64,000 nucleotides of DNA, from positions 1 through 64,000 of the forward strand of contig CALHXW010000244.1 in assembly GCA_938040325.1 (NCBI GenBank), given 5' to 3'. The first letter of the stretch is position 1; each line of letters opens with the position of its first letter. The DNA comes from an uncultured bacterium (GTDB lineage: Bacteria > Myxococcota_A > UBA9042 > PHBI01). A program made the position numbers and the translations under genes. The notes below the pieces were generated by a model, which was not told where the DNA came from, did not search any database, and saw only the letters and a list, made by a program, of their open reading frames with translations. Below, in pieces: positions 20,775 through 31,963 of the stretch.

Positions 20775-22244
20775 ATGGTTTCGCGGAATTGGATGAGAGC
20801 AGCACTGGTGCTCGGCGTTGCGGGGCTTTTGGGAGCTTGCGGCTCGGCTTCGACCACGCCCGCGTCTCCCGTTGGCGCTGGTGCCGCATCGTCGACGGTG
20901 GCGCTCGAGCGCACCACAGACGCCACGCGCCTCGACAGCGTGACGCGACCCACCCTGGTGGTCTTTGGCGCAAGCTGGTGTGAGAGCTGCAAGCGTGAGG
21001 CCCCGATCGTGGCGGCGCTGGCGAGTCGCGAGGCCGCCTGGATGGACCTCTGGGTCGTCGTTGTCGACACGACTGAAGCCAAGGCCCAGGAGTTCGCGGC
21101 GCGCTACCCGAAGGCGAACCGGGTGAGCTGGGATCCTGAGCTGACGTTTTCCGACGCGCTCGGCGTGGACGGCACGCCCTCGCTCATCGCGGTCAAGCCG
21201 GGCGGCCCGGCGAAGCCACCGATTCGACATCAGATCGAGGACGTCCAGGCCGACATCGAGATGATGCGCAGCGGCGCAGCGGGACCGGCGAGGACGAGCC
21301 CAGCGGCCTCCTCCGAGAAGGCACCGGTCGAGCAGACGGTCGCGCTGATGGGGACCGAGATCAGCATTCTCGTGACGCGTGCGGACCGAGAGCCGGCGAT
21401 CGCGGCCATTGGCGAGGCCTTCGAGGAGATGCGACGGATCGAGCTGAAGGTCAGCAGCTGGCTCGACGACACGGTCATCACCGCCATCAATCGCTCCGCT
21501 GGGGTCGACGCCATCAAGGTCGATGACGAGGTGATGGGGCTTCTGGTGCGCGCCAAAGAGGTCCACGGACTCACGGAGCGGCGCTTCGACGTGACGTTTC
21601 GCGCGGCCGAGGGGCTCTGGGATTTTCGCAAGCAGCCGGTGAAGGTGCCGGCCAAAGCTGAGATCGACCGCGTCATGAAGCTGGTCGACAGCGACGCGCT
21701 GGTGCTCGACCGCGCCGGTATGACTGCATTCCTCAAGCATCCCGGCATGTCGATTGGCCTAGGTGCGATCGCGAAGGGCTACGCGGTCGACCGTGCAGCC
21801 CGTGTGCTGCGTGACCGCGGAATCCGCCACTTCGTCGTCAACGCGGGGGGCGACCTCTACAGCGCCGGCCGGCCGACGCGCGCGACGCGCTGGGAGGTCA
21901 TGGTCAAGCATCCGCGCAACGACCAGCGTGCACTTGCCAAGATCCCGGTACAGAACCGAGCCGTCGCGACGAGTGGGGACTACGAGCGCTTCTTCGAGCA
22001 CGACGGCGTCCGCTACAGCCACATCTTGGACCCGACGACGGGCTACCCGGCCAGCGACTGTCAGAGCGTGACGCTCTTGGCCGAGACAGCAGCTGACGCT
22101 GACGCGTTCGCCACCGGTGTGTTTGTGCTTGGACCGACCCGCGGTCTAGCCTTGGTGGAGCGTCTTGAGGGGGTCGAAGCCTTCATCATCGACGCGGCCG
22201 GCGGCTACCACATCAGCAGCGGTCTCCGTCAGCCCCAAGGTTGA
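20775..22244 (+). CDS. Thioredoxin-like domain fused to ApbE (FAD:protein FMN transferase), lipoprotein
   Basis: Lipobox AGLLGAC; VVFGASWCESCKREAPIVAAL thioredoxin motif; then GTEISILVTRADREPA...GAIAKGYAVDRAARVLRDRGIRHFVVNAGGDLYSAG...DPTTGYPAS ApbE motifs. Confidence 0.93.
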   Translation: MVSRNWMRAALVLGVAGLLGACGSASTTPASPVGAGAASSTVALERTTDATRLDSVTRPTLVVFGASWCESCKREAPIVAALASREAAWMDLWVVVVDTTEAKAQEFAARYPKANRVSWDPELTFSDALGVDGTPSLIAVKPGGPAKPPIRHQIEDVQADIEMMRSGAAGPARTSPAASSEKAPVEQTVALMGTEISILVTRADREPAIAAIGEAFEEMRRIELKVSSWLDDTVITAINRSAGVDAIKVDDEVMGLLVRAKEVHGLTERRFDVTFRAAEGLWDFRKQPVKVPAKAEIDRVMKLVDSDALVLDRAGMTAFLKHPGMSIGLGAIAKGYAVDRAARVLRDRGIRHFVVNAGGDLYSAGRPTRATRWEVMVKHPRNDQRALAKIPVQNRAVATSGDYERFFEHDGVRYSHILDPTTGYPASDCQSVTLLAETAADADAFATGVFVLGPTRGLALVERLEGVEAFIIDAAGGYHISSGLRQPQG

Positions 22245-22462
22245 GCCTGCCGCAGCGCTCCGGCGGATCCGTCGTCGGCACTCTCTCAGGCCGACGATCC
22301 CGCTCAGTCTCATCCGCTGCAGCCGCGGAGTTACGCTGTAGCGCCGTCTGCATGAATATCGAGGTACAGCTGGACGCCCAACCCGGCGTCAGCGGCTTGG
22401 CAAGCCAGGTCGCGGGCATGTAAACCTGCCATCGACGAGAGACGGTCGATGTAGACGGAGGG

Positions 22463-22894
22463 ATGATGCGACGAATTCTGCTTACCGGTGTGGTTGCCTT
22501 GACCATGAGCGTTGGGGCTGGTTGCGGCTCTGCCGAGATCTTCCACCAGGACCAGCGCGGCGGGACCATTACCCTGCAAGGCTCCCAAGACGGCGCCATG
22601 GAAGACGCCCACGACATCATGGCCGACCACTGCGGCGCACACGGCTACACCATCATCAGTCGCGGCAAAGTCGCCGTGGGCAGCAAGTCCTACACGAGCA
22701 GCAACACCGACTACGGCGAAGTCCAGCGCTCGGGCGGCGGCTCGCGGACGCACACGGATCACGGCAGCAGTCACTCCGACTCGAGGACCACTCGGGAGGG
22801 TGGAGCGGTCACCCGCGGCAACGTCCAGACCGACCAGGTCACGGGTACGGTTCCGGTCTACGAGGAGCGTGTGACCTACACCTGCGGCAAGTAG
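22463..22894 (+). CDS. Hypothetical lipoprotein
   Basis: 143 aa; lipobox SVGAGC; Ser/Thr/His-rich central region. Confidence 0.7.
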   Translation: MMRRILLTGVVALTMSVGAGCGSAEIFHQDQRGGTITLQGSQDGAMEDAHDIMADHCGAHGYTIISRGKVAVGSKSYTSSNTDYGEVQRSGGGSRTHTDHGSSHSDSRTTREGGAVTRGNVQTDQVTGTVPVYEERVTYTCGK

Positions 22895-23048
22895 GTCCGA
22901 GCGGGCCTCGCTATGGGCCGCTGTTCGGGTAAGCGAAGGCTTCCGAACCGGACGACCGTTGCAAAACGCTTCTGGCGGTCCCATCCTGCGCCGGCCAGCG
23001 CAGGGCTGGCGATGTTGATCGCGCGCGACGAGGATCTCGCCCTTGGGC

Positions 23049-23705
23049 ATGGCAGCGCTCATTGGCTTTATTGCCGCCTTCTTGAGTTCGATGCCCGTCG
23101 CCGGGCCTATCGCGGCGTTGGTCGTCACGCGTTCCATCGGTGGTCGCTACCGCAGCGCGTTCATGCTCGCGATCGGCTCTGGGCTGGCCGAGTCCTGCTA
23201 CGCGTTTTTGGCGCTCTACGGTTTCGCCAGCTTTGTCGTCGAGTATCCGGTCATCCGGCCCGTGTCGAAAGCGCTCGCGGCTGTGATCCTGCTGGTGCTG
23301 GGCTACTTCTTTACCCGACACAAGTCGCCCGATCCGTCCGAGCAGCGTGGACGACCGCCTCGGGACACCGCGTGGGGCAGCTTCCTGTTGGGCCTGTCGA
23401 TCACGGCGATGAACCCGACGCTGATCGTGACGTGGAGTGGCTTTGCGCCAATGCTTGATGCCACGGGGATCGTGGACCTGACGCCGTCGATGGCGCTGCC
23501 CTTCGCGTTCGGTGTCTGCACAGGAACGATCGCCTGGTTCGCGTTCCTCGTCGGCGTCATCCGCCGGTACAAGGACCGCTTCCAACAAGAGACGCTCGAT
23601 CGCGTCATTCAGTGGATGGGCTGGGCGCTCATCGGCCTCGGGCTCTACTTCACCTACAACTTCGTGGTGTACCTCGTCGACTCGCCGGTGCCAGCGTCGG
23701 GGTAG
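23049..23705 (+). CDS. LysE-family translocator
   Basis: Hydrophobic MAALIGFIAAFLSSMPVAGPIAALVVTRSIGG...; FLLGLSITAMNPTLIVTWSGF. Confidence 0.8.
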   Translation: MAALIGFIAAFLSSMPVAGPIAALVVTRSIGGRYRSAFMLAIGSGLAESCYAFLALYGFASFVVEYPVIRPVSKALAAVILLVLGYFFTRHKSPDPSEQRGRPPRDTAWGSFLLGLSITAMNPTLIVTWSGFAPMLDATGIVDLTPSMALPFAFGVCTGTIAWFAFLVGVIRRYKDRFQQETLDRVIQWMGWALIGLGLYFTYNFVVYLVDSPVPASG

Positions 23706-23760
23706 GCGTGGCGCCGTGAGGGGCGACAACAGCAACCCAATCCGCGTGTGAGGCGCCACA

Positions 23761-23800
23761 AAAAATGGCGCGCAGTCCCACGGGGTGGGTCTGCGCACCA
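23761..23800 (-). terminator. Long hairpin plus T tract in a convergent intergenic region
   Basis: Minus strand TGGTGCGCAGACCCAC-CCC-GTGGGACTGCGCGCCA followed by TTTTTT; 14/16 paired stem. Confidence 0.55.
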
Positions 23801-24044
23801 AGTAAATGGCGCGCCCGCCAGGCGTCAGCCACACCGCCTAACGAGCGCGCCGCCGAAAACCGAAGCTCCCGGCTCTCTGACTGATATCTCCGATCGCTCG
23901 GGGATGACTGGAGTGTGCCCACGCACCTAGTGGAGGTCAACAGGCGAAACGTAAAGTTACGCAATAGGTAACCCGAGTTGCAGACGAGCCACTGGAACAC
24001 GTGTTCCTTCTCACGGCGCGAGGGTTCGCTGAAAACTGTTCAAA

Positions 24045-25823
<1,779 letters not shown>

Positions 25824-26064
25824 GGTGACTTGTGTGATCGAATTAGGCGCGCGTTTTGTGCTCATAGATCGACAGAGGGCAGGGCGGCCAATCGACTGTC
25901 AACGACTCTCCTTGGCCAGCGTCGCCGATCGGCGAACGCCTGCGGGATCACAGGGGTTCGTAAACTCGAATGGGCGTGCACAAGCGCTCAGCGAGTCGGC
26001 TTCGGTTTCTTTGTCGAGCCGTGTGCAGGTGCACTCAGCCACCAATGGCCTAGGCTCTCAGACC

Positions 26065-29000
26065 ATGAAGTCGTTCGCAGCGGTGCACGCACTGACGTTG
26101 ATGCTCTTGACGAGCTCAAGCACGCTGGCGCGTCCGGACGTAGGGCCTGGCGCTGACGCTGTGGTCTCCGTCGACGCGGGCGCCCAAGCGGGCACAGACG
26201 CAGGCCCCGCGGCGAGCGCGGACGTCGTCGCCGACGTCGGCCCCACGGACGTCAGTGTTGGTGAGGTTGCCTCTGCCGACGCGGGTGACAGCCCCGCCCC
26301 GGACATCGTGGCGGCCACGGAGCGAGCGGCCGCCATCGCTGCCCACTTAGCAGATCCGCGGACCGGACCGGTCGACCCGGCCCAGCTCTTCGGCATCGAG
26401 GGGCTGCCGCCCGTCCTCTTCGAGGGTTCAGAGGGGCAAGAGCTCGCGCGCATGCTTGACCAAGCGGCCGGTCGTACAGGCGCGATCGAGACCGTCGACG
26501 AGGCTCGAGAGACCCTCAAGCAGCTCGTTGGTGCCTGGCTGAAGCTGTCGGATGAAGAACGCGCCAGACGGCTCGGGATAAGCGACACAGCGAGGCCCGT
26601 CGCGGCTGACTCGAAGCGCACCAGTGCAGGCGACGACGAAGACACGCCCGACGAGCCGGCAGCGATCGTCTCCAAGGAGACCTCGGCGCAAGCGGACGAG
26701 AAAGCCGCAGCGGCTGCCGATGCGGCCGACAGGGCTCTTGCAGCGGCTCAGCGGGCGACCACTGAGAAGCGTGCCGCCATCGAGCGCGAGCGTGCCCGGC
26801 TGCTCGAGGTTCAAGAGGCCCAGGCGCGGTTTCGGGCCGCCCTGATTCGGGTCGATGAGGCGGCACCTGCTCGCAAGAAGAAGATCGACGCGTGGGCGAA
26901 GGAAGTCGAGGGTCTCCGAACAGGCGAGCGGCTCGGCGAACCTGTTGCGGAGCGGTCCGACGCCCTCTTCGACGCGCTAGCGCCTGAGCTCCGCGAGGCA
27001 CGTGCTCAGCTGGTCGAGGCGCTAAACGCATTCGACGAAGCCATGGATGACGGATTCGCCCGCACGATTCCGGGTCCGGAGGCGGCGCCAGAGCTTGCTG
27101 GCTCGGCCGATGAGCTTGAGTCGCTGAGGACGCTGCGCGCCGAGCTTCTCAACGAACGGGAAGAGCTCTTTAACGAAGCGAGGAAAGCCCGGTACGACGC
27201 AGCCGAAGACCGCAAAAAGGAGCTCGATAGCGCCAGCATCGTGCGGCTCAGCTTGCTCTCGCTGATGTCGGACGAGCGGGCCACGACCATCACCGGGTTC
27301 GGCGCCGAGGGGATGCGGCAGGTGCGCGAAGAGGTCGGTCAGGTGGCGCTAGGCGTCCGCCATCGACTCCGCACAGCTCCGCGCAAGCTCGGCAAGGTGC
27401 TAAGCGACGCGGTGACGTCACCGGTGCCGCTGATCATGCTGGTCTTCAAGATCGTAGCGCTGACCCTTGTCTTCCTGTGGTGGCGGCGGCGGGCCGACGA
27501 CACGCTCAAGAACCTTCGCAGCGGCTTTATGAAGGTCTCTCCGCCGACCATCGGCAGCCGCATTGCCTCGAGCACCCTCTGGTACATCTCGCGGGTGCGC
27601 GCACCCGTCGAGCACCTCATCTACTGGGGCCTGCTGATCGACATGGTCGCCAAGGCGCTGCACCTGCATGAACTGGACTTCGTCTGGGTCGTGCTCAAGT
27701 GGATCTTCTGGGGCCAGATCGTCATCCGCCTGCTCGATGCCATTGCGGCGCGCCCCCGTCGCGACAGCGCCGATCCCCTCTCGGAGCTGCGCTTTCGCTC
27801 GCTCCGGCTGGTGGGCCTGACCATTGTCGCCGTCGGCCTGTTGCTCACGCTGACCGCGACCAGCGTCGGGGAGGGAGCGCTCTACCACTGGGTTCTCAAG
27901 ACCTGCTGGCTCTTGGCGATTCCGATCGTCTTGGTGCTGGTCAAGTGGTGGATGCCCGTCATCTACCAGCGCATCGACAATCGAGGCGACCTCCACGGCG
28001 TGCTCGCCTGGGCCAGCAACAACCGCGAGGGCTTCGTCGGGCTCATCTCCCGGGTCGCCGCGGCAGGGTTTCTCTTCTTCGAGTCTGTCTATCAGCGGCT
28101 CTTCCGCCAGCTCACGAACTTCGAAGGCCCGCGCCAGGCGCTGGCGTTCTTTGCGCGTCGTGAAGTGGAGAAGCAGGCCAACCAGGGCGACGACGACCAG
28201 CAGCTGGTCGCTCTCGGCTCGGTGATGAAGCGGCGACTGGGGCCTTTGACGTCGCCGCCCGAGGTTCTGCCGATCGCTCCCGCCGAGCGCAAAGAGCTCT
28301 TCGAGTACATCCGCGAGGACGATCACTCCCTGGCCGCCGTCGTTGGCGAGCGCGGCCTCGGCAAGAGCGTGTTCGTCACCAGCGTCATCGACAAGATGCG
28401 CGACCGCGACGTCGTCGAGGTTTTGTGCCCGCCTGGCACCTTCGACGACGTGATCGGTGTGTTCGCAAAGGCGCTCGAGCTACCTGAGGACGCCGACGAA
28501 GCGGCAGTCATCACGAGCATGACCACCCGCAAGCCGCGGCTCGTCGTCGTCGAGGACATCCACCGCATCATTCGGCCTGTCATTGGCGGCATCGAGCAGC
28601 TCGACCGCCTCCTTGCGTTTGCCCGCGCGGTCGGTGGCCACACCTCGTGGGTGCTGACGCTGCAGTCACCGAGTTGGCAGCACGTTCGTCGTGTTCGTGG
28701 CGACCTCGCGGTCTTCGACCAGGTCATCACGCTGCCTGCGTGGAGTGAGGAGTCGATACGCACGCTGATGGAGAGCCGCGCGTCCGCCTGCCAGCTTGCC
28801 CCGAGCTTCGAGAACCTTCGTCTCCCGCGGCAGCTCGACGTCGACAGCTCCCTGCCGCTGGCTGAGCGCAACGAGCACAGCTTCTACCGCTTTGCCTGGA
28901 GCTACGCGGCCGGCAACCCGGCGGTCGCGCTCCACATCTGGTCCAACTCCATCAAGCAGAACCGTGATGGAAAGGCTGTTGTCAGCCTGCACGACGCGCC

Positions 29001-29253
29001 GAGTCCCAACGACCTCGAGCATCTTGAGGAGACCATGCCCTACGTGTTGCGCGCCGTGATTCGTCACGAGGTGGCCACAGAGGCAGAGATCGTCGCCTCC
29101 ACGCGCCTGTCGCCGGAGGACGTCGCCAACGCGGTGCGGCTTGGCCTCTCCCGCGAGTACCTTGAGTACAAGGGCGACCGACTGGCGGTCACTTGGGAGT
29201 GGTACCGAGCGGTCAGCACCATGCTACGTCGCCGCAACCTGCTGGTAACGTGA
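26065..29253 (+). CDS. Large membrane protein: signal peptide, periplasmic coiled coil, about five TM helices, cytoplasmic P-loop ATPase with winged-helix-like end
   Basis: MKSFAAVHALTLMLLTSSSTLA; Ala/Glu/Arg-rich coiled coil; TMs at VPLIMLVFKIVALTLVFLWW, HLIYWGLLIDMVAKAL, VVLKWIFWGQIVIRLL, LVGLTIVAVGLLLTLTA, TCWLLAIPIVLVLVKWW; Walker A VVGERGLGKSVF and Walker B-like RLVVVEDIHR. Confidence 0.88.
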   Translation: MKSFAAVHALTLMLLTSSSTLARPDVGPGADAVVSVDAGAQAGTDAGPAASADVVADVGPTDVSVGEVASADAGDSPAPDIVAATERAAAIAAHLADPRTGPVDPAQLFGIEGLPPVLFEGSEGQELARMLDQAAGRTGAIETVDEARETLKQLVGAWLKLSDEERARRLGISDTARPVAADSKRTSAGDDEDTPDEPAAIVSKETSAQADEKAAAAADAADRALAAAQRATTEKRAAIERERARLLEVQEAQARFRAALIRVDEAAPARKKKIDAWAKEVEGLRTGERLGEPVAERSDALFDALAPELREARAQLVEALNAFDEAMDDGFARTIPGPEAAPELAGSADELESLRTLRAELLNEREELFNEARKARYDAAEDRKKELDSASIVRLSLLSLMSDERATTITGFGAEGMRQVREEVGQVALGVRHRLRTAPRKLGKVLSDAVTSPVPLIMLVFKIVALTLVFLWWRRRADDTLKNLRSGFMKVSPPTIGSRIASSTLWYISRVRAPVEHLIYWGLLIDMVAKALHLHELDFVWVVLKWIFWGQIVIRLLDAIAARPRRDSADPLSELRFRSLRLVGLTIVAVGLLLTLTATSVGEGALYHWVLKTCWLLAIPIVLVLVKWWMPVIYQRIDNRGDLHGVLAWASNNREGFVGLISRVAAAGFLFFESVYQRLFRQLTNFEGPRQALAFFARREVEKQANQGDDDQQLVALGSVMKRRLGPLTSPPEVLPIAPAERKELFEYIREDDHSLAAVVGERGLGKSVFVTSVIDKMRDRDVVEVLCPPGTFDDVIGVFAKALELPEDADEAAVITSMTTRKPRLVVVEDIHRIIRPVIGGIEQLDRLLAFARAVGGHTSWVLTLQSPSWQHVRRVRGDLAVFDQVITLPAWSEESIRTLMESRASACQLAPSFENLRLPRQLDVDSSLPLAERNEHSFYRFAWSYAAGNPAVALHIWSNSIKQNRDGKAVVSLHDAPSPNDLEHLEETMPYVLRAVIRHEVATEAEIVASTRLSPEDVANAVRLGLSREYLEYKGDRLAVTWEWYRAVSTMLRRRNLLVT

Positions 29254-29266
29254 GGGGTAGGTAACG

Positions 29267-30130
29267 ATGGAAGAAGTAGACATCGAGGCCGTCGGCGCGG
29301 TCGCCAAGATGATCAGCGTCAGCGGAATCCTGACGTCGGTGGTCGTCGTCGCCATCGTCTGGCTGCTGCTGCGCTTCCTGCGGGCGATGGTCGAGCGGAT
29401 CAGCGAGCAGTTTGCCACCCAGCGCTTGCTCATCAGCAAGATCTTCACGGGCCTTCAGTTCTTGATCTACACGGGCACGACCGTGGTCGTGATCATGCTC
29501 TCGTTCAACCTCAACGAGCAGGTTCTGGCCTTGGTCGGCGGCACGGTCGCCGTCGCGGTCGGTTTCGCCATCAAAGACCTCGTCGCGTCGTTCATCGCCG
29601 GCATCATGATCCTCGTAGACCGTCCCTTTCAGGTCGGCGACCGCGTCAGCTTCGGCGGCCAGTATGGCGACATCACCAACATCGGCTTGCGCTCGGTCCG
29701 CTTGCAGACCCTCGACGACAACACCGTCACCATCCCCAACAACAAGTTCCTCAACGAGCTGACCTCGTGCGGCAACTACGGCGCGCTCGACATGCAGGTG
29801 GTCGTCGACTTCTTCATCGGGGTCGACCAAGACGTCATCAAGGCGCGTGGCCTCGTGAAAGAGGCCGCCGTGACCAGCCGCTATGTGTTCTTGGGCAAGC
29901 CCGTCGTCGTGCTCGTCAACCAGGTGATCCACGAGAGCTACGTCGCGGTGCGGCTGCGGCTGAAGGTCTACGTCCTCGACATCAAGTACGAGAAAGGCCT
30001 CGAGTCCGACATCAGCTTGCGCGTGATGAGCGCGTTCGGCGACGCGGGGATCCACCCGCCCGCTATCCTCCACCGCCACGTGGGCGCGCCGACGGCCGCT
30101 CCATCATCCGCCGTTGCCGCTGCCGGTTGA
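29267..30130 (+). CDS. MscS-family small-conductance mechanosensitive channel
   Basis: ALVGGTVAVAVGFAIKDLVASFIAGIMILVDRPFQVGDRVSFGGQYGDITNIGLRSVRLQTLDDNTVTIPNNKF. Confidence 0.95.
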   Translation: MEEVDIEAVGAVAKMISVSGILTSVVVVAIVWLLLRFLRAMVERISEQFATQRLLISKIFTGLQFLIYTGTTVVVIMLSFNLNEQVLALVGGTVAVAVGFAIKDLVASFIAGIMILVDRPFQVGDRVSFGGQYGDITNIGLRSVRLQTLDDNTVTIPNNKFLNELTSCGNYGALDMQVVVDFFIGVDQDVIKARGLVKEAAVTSRYVFLGKPVVVLVNQVIHESYVAVRLRLKVYVLDIKYEKGLESDISLRVMSAFGDAGIHPPAILHRHVGAPTAAPSSAVAAAG

Positions 30131-30184
30131 TCCCGACGGGCCTCATCGCGTATGCATGAGGTCCACACGATTGGGGGATTCACC

Positions 30185-31954
30185 ATGCGATACGCGGTTT
30201 TGGCTCTCTTGGCAGCGTCGGGCTTTTGGACAGCGCTCTCTCATGCGCCCGAGGCAAGCGCATGCGGCGGCTTCTTCTGCAGCCAGGTCCCGGTCGACCA
30301 GATGGGCGAGCAGATCATCTTCGGCATCAACGATGACAGCATCGTCGCCCACATCCAGATCGCCTACACCGGCGAGGCGGACGACTTCGCGTGGGTGTTG
30401 CCCGTGGCCACCAAGCCCGAGCTCAGCCTCGGCAACCAGACGATCTTCTCGACGGTCGTCAACGCGACCAACCCACAGTTCAACCTGACGTGGGACTGGG
30501 AAAACTCCAACTGCCTGGAGCAAGGCCAGGTCTTTGCTGATGCCGCAGGGCCGCCCACCGACACGGACGCCGACGGTCTTGAGAATGGCGGTGGCGGCGG
30601 CGTCACTGTGCTTGAGCAAGGCGAGGTTGGGCCGTTCGAGACGGTCATCCTGGAGTCGTCGGATGCCTCGGCGCTGGTGAACTGGCTCAACGCGAACAAC
30701 TTCGACCAGCCCGACGAGGCCGCGCCGCTCATCGCGCACTACGTCGACCAGGGGATGCTCTTCGTCGGTCTTCGCCTCAAGAAGAGCGCCGAGGTCGGCG
30801 AGATTCAGCCCATCGTTTTGGAGTTCGAGGAAGCCGATCCCTGCGTGCCGCTTGTGCTCACGCAGATCGCGGCCGTACCGGACATGCCGGTTCGCATCTG
30901 GGTCCTCGGCGAGCACCGCGTCATTCCGACCAACTGGCTCCACGTCGTCCTCAACGAAAAGAAGATCGACTGGGTCAACCGCGGCGTGAACTACAACGAC
31001 GTCGTGACGCAGGCTGTTGACGAGGCTGCTGGCCACGGCTTCGTCACCGAGTTTGCAGGCTCATCGGAGCGCTTCCGCGACCGGTTCTGGACCGAAGACC
31101 GCTACGACCTCACGCCCTTCGCCGAGATGACCGAGCCTGGCCAGCTCGTGCAAGAGCTGCTGTGGGCCGGCTTTCCCCGCGACGCGACCATGCAGGCCAT
31201 CCTGCGCAAGTACATCCCCATGCCGCAGACGCTGATCGACCAAGGCATCGACGACCGCTCATTTTACAACAACATTCAGGCGTATGCCGACGACATGCCC
31301 GACGACTACGTCCTCGACACTGCCGGCATGCTGGCCGAGATCGAAGAGAAGATCGTCGCTCCCTTGCGCATCGCCCAAGAGATGTTCGACAGCCATCCCT
31401 ACGCAACGCGGCTCTACACCACGGTGTCCCCCGAGGACATGACCCGCGACCCGATCTTCGCCCAGAACCCTGACCTCGGCGACATCGACAACGTCCACCA
31501 GGCCGAGGCTCTGCCCTTCTGCGACTCGCCGAGCTCTGGCTCGATCACCTCCGCCGAGATCACGCTCTCAACCGGCGAGGTCTACACCATCACCGGCGAC
31601 TTCCAGTCGTGGGGTGGCAGCGTGGACGAGCCCGCAGTGGAGGAGCCTTCTGCCAAGCGCATCGAGCTCGTCGGCCGTCAGGGCCAGCCCAAGATTGTTG
31701 CCGCTGGCAATGTCACCACGGTCGACCAAGACCTCGACTCCCGCACGCCCGAGCAGGTCTTCAACGAGCTCGAGGGTGCAGCGATCGTCTCGCCGCCGAG
31801 CACCATCGACCCCGGCAACAACACCGGCGACGCCAACGATGATGGCTGCTCGGGTAGCCCGTCCGGTCCCGCGGCGTGGCTCTTGATCGCACTCGCTCTC
31901 GCCGCAGTCACGGGCCGAAGCCGCCAGCGCGTCGTCGTCCGACGCCGCCGGTAG
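30185..31954 (+). CDS. DUF2330 domain-containing protein with MYXO-CTERM-like tail
   Basis: ASACGGFFCSQVPVDQMGEQIIFGINDDSIVAHIQIAYTGEADDFAWVLPV; C-term GCSGSPSGPAAWLLIALALAAVTGRSRQRVVVRRRR. Confidence 0.9.
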   Translation: MRYAVLALLAASGFWTALSHAPEASACGGFFCSQVPVDQMGEQIIFGINDDSIVAHIQIAYTGEADDFAWVLPVATKPELSLGNQTIFSTVVNATNPQFNLTWDWENSNCLEQGQVFADAAGPPTDTDADGLENGGGGGVTVLEQGEVGPFETVILESSDASALVNWLNANNFDQPDEAAPLIAHYVDQGMLFVGLRLKKSAEVGEIQPIVLEFEEADPCVPLVLTQIAAVPDMPVRIWVLGEHRVIPTNWLHVVLNEKKIDWVNRGVNYNDVVTQAVDEAAGHGFVTEFAGSSERFRDRFWTEDRYDLTPFAEMTEPGQLVQELLWAGFPRDATMQAILRKYIPMPQTLIDQGIDDRSFYNNIQAYADDMPDDYVLDTAGMLAEIEEKIVAPLRIAQEMFDSHPYATRLYTTVSPEDMTRDPIFAQNPDLGDIDNVHQAEALPFCDSPSSGSITSAEITLSTGEVYTITGDFQSWGGSVDEPAVEEPSAKRIELVGRQGQPKIVAAGNVTTVDQDLDSRTPEQVFNELEGAAIVSPPSTIDPGNNTGDANDDGCSGSPSGPAAWLLIALALAAVTGRSRQRVVVRRRR

Positions 31955-31963
31955 ATCTCACAG

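Noticed and set aside
27418-28326. 302-aa minus-strand ORF
   Set aside because: Shadow frame of the membrane ATPase gene.
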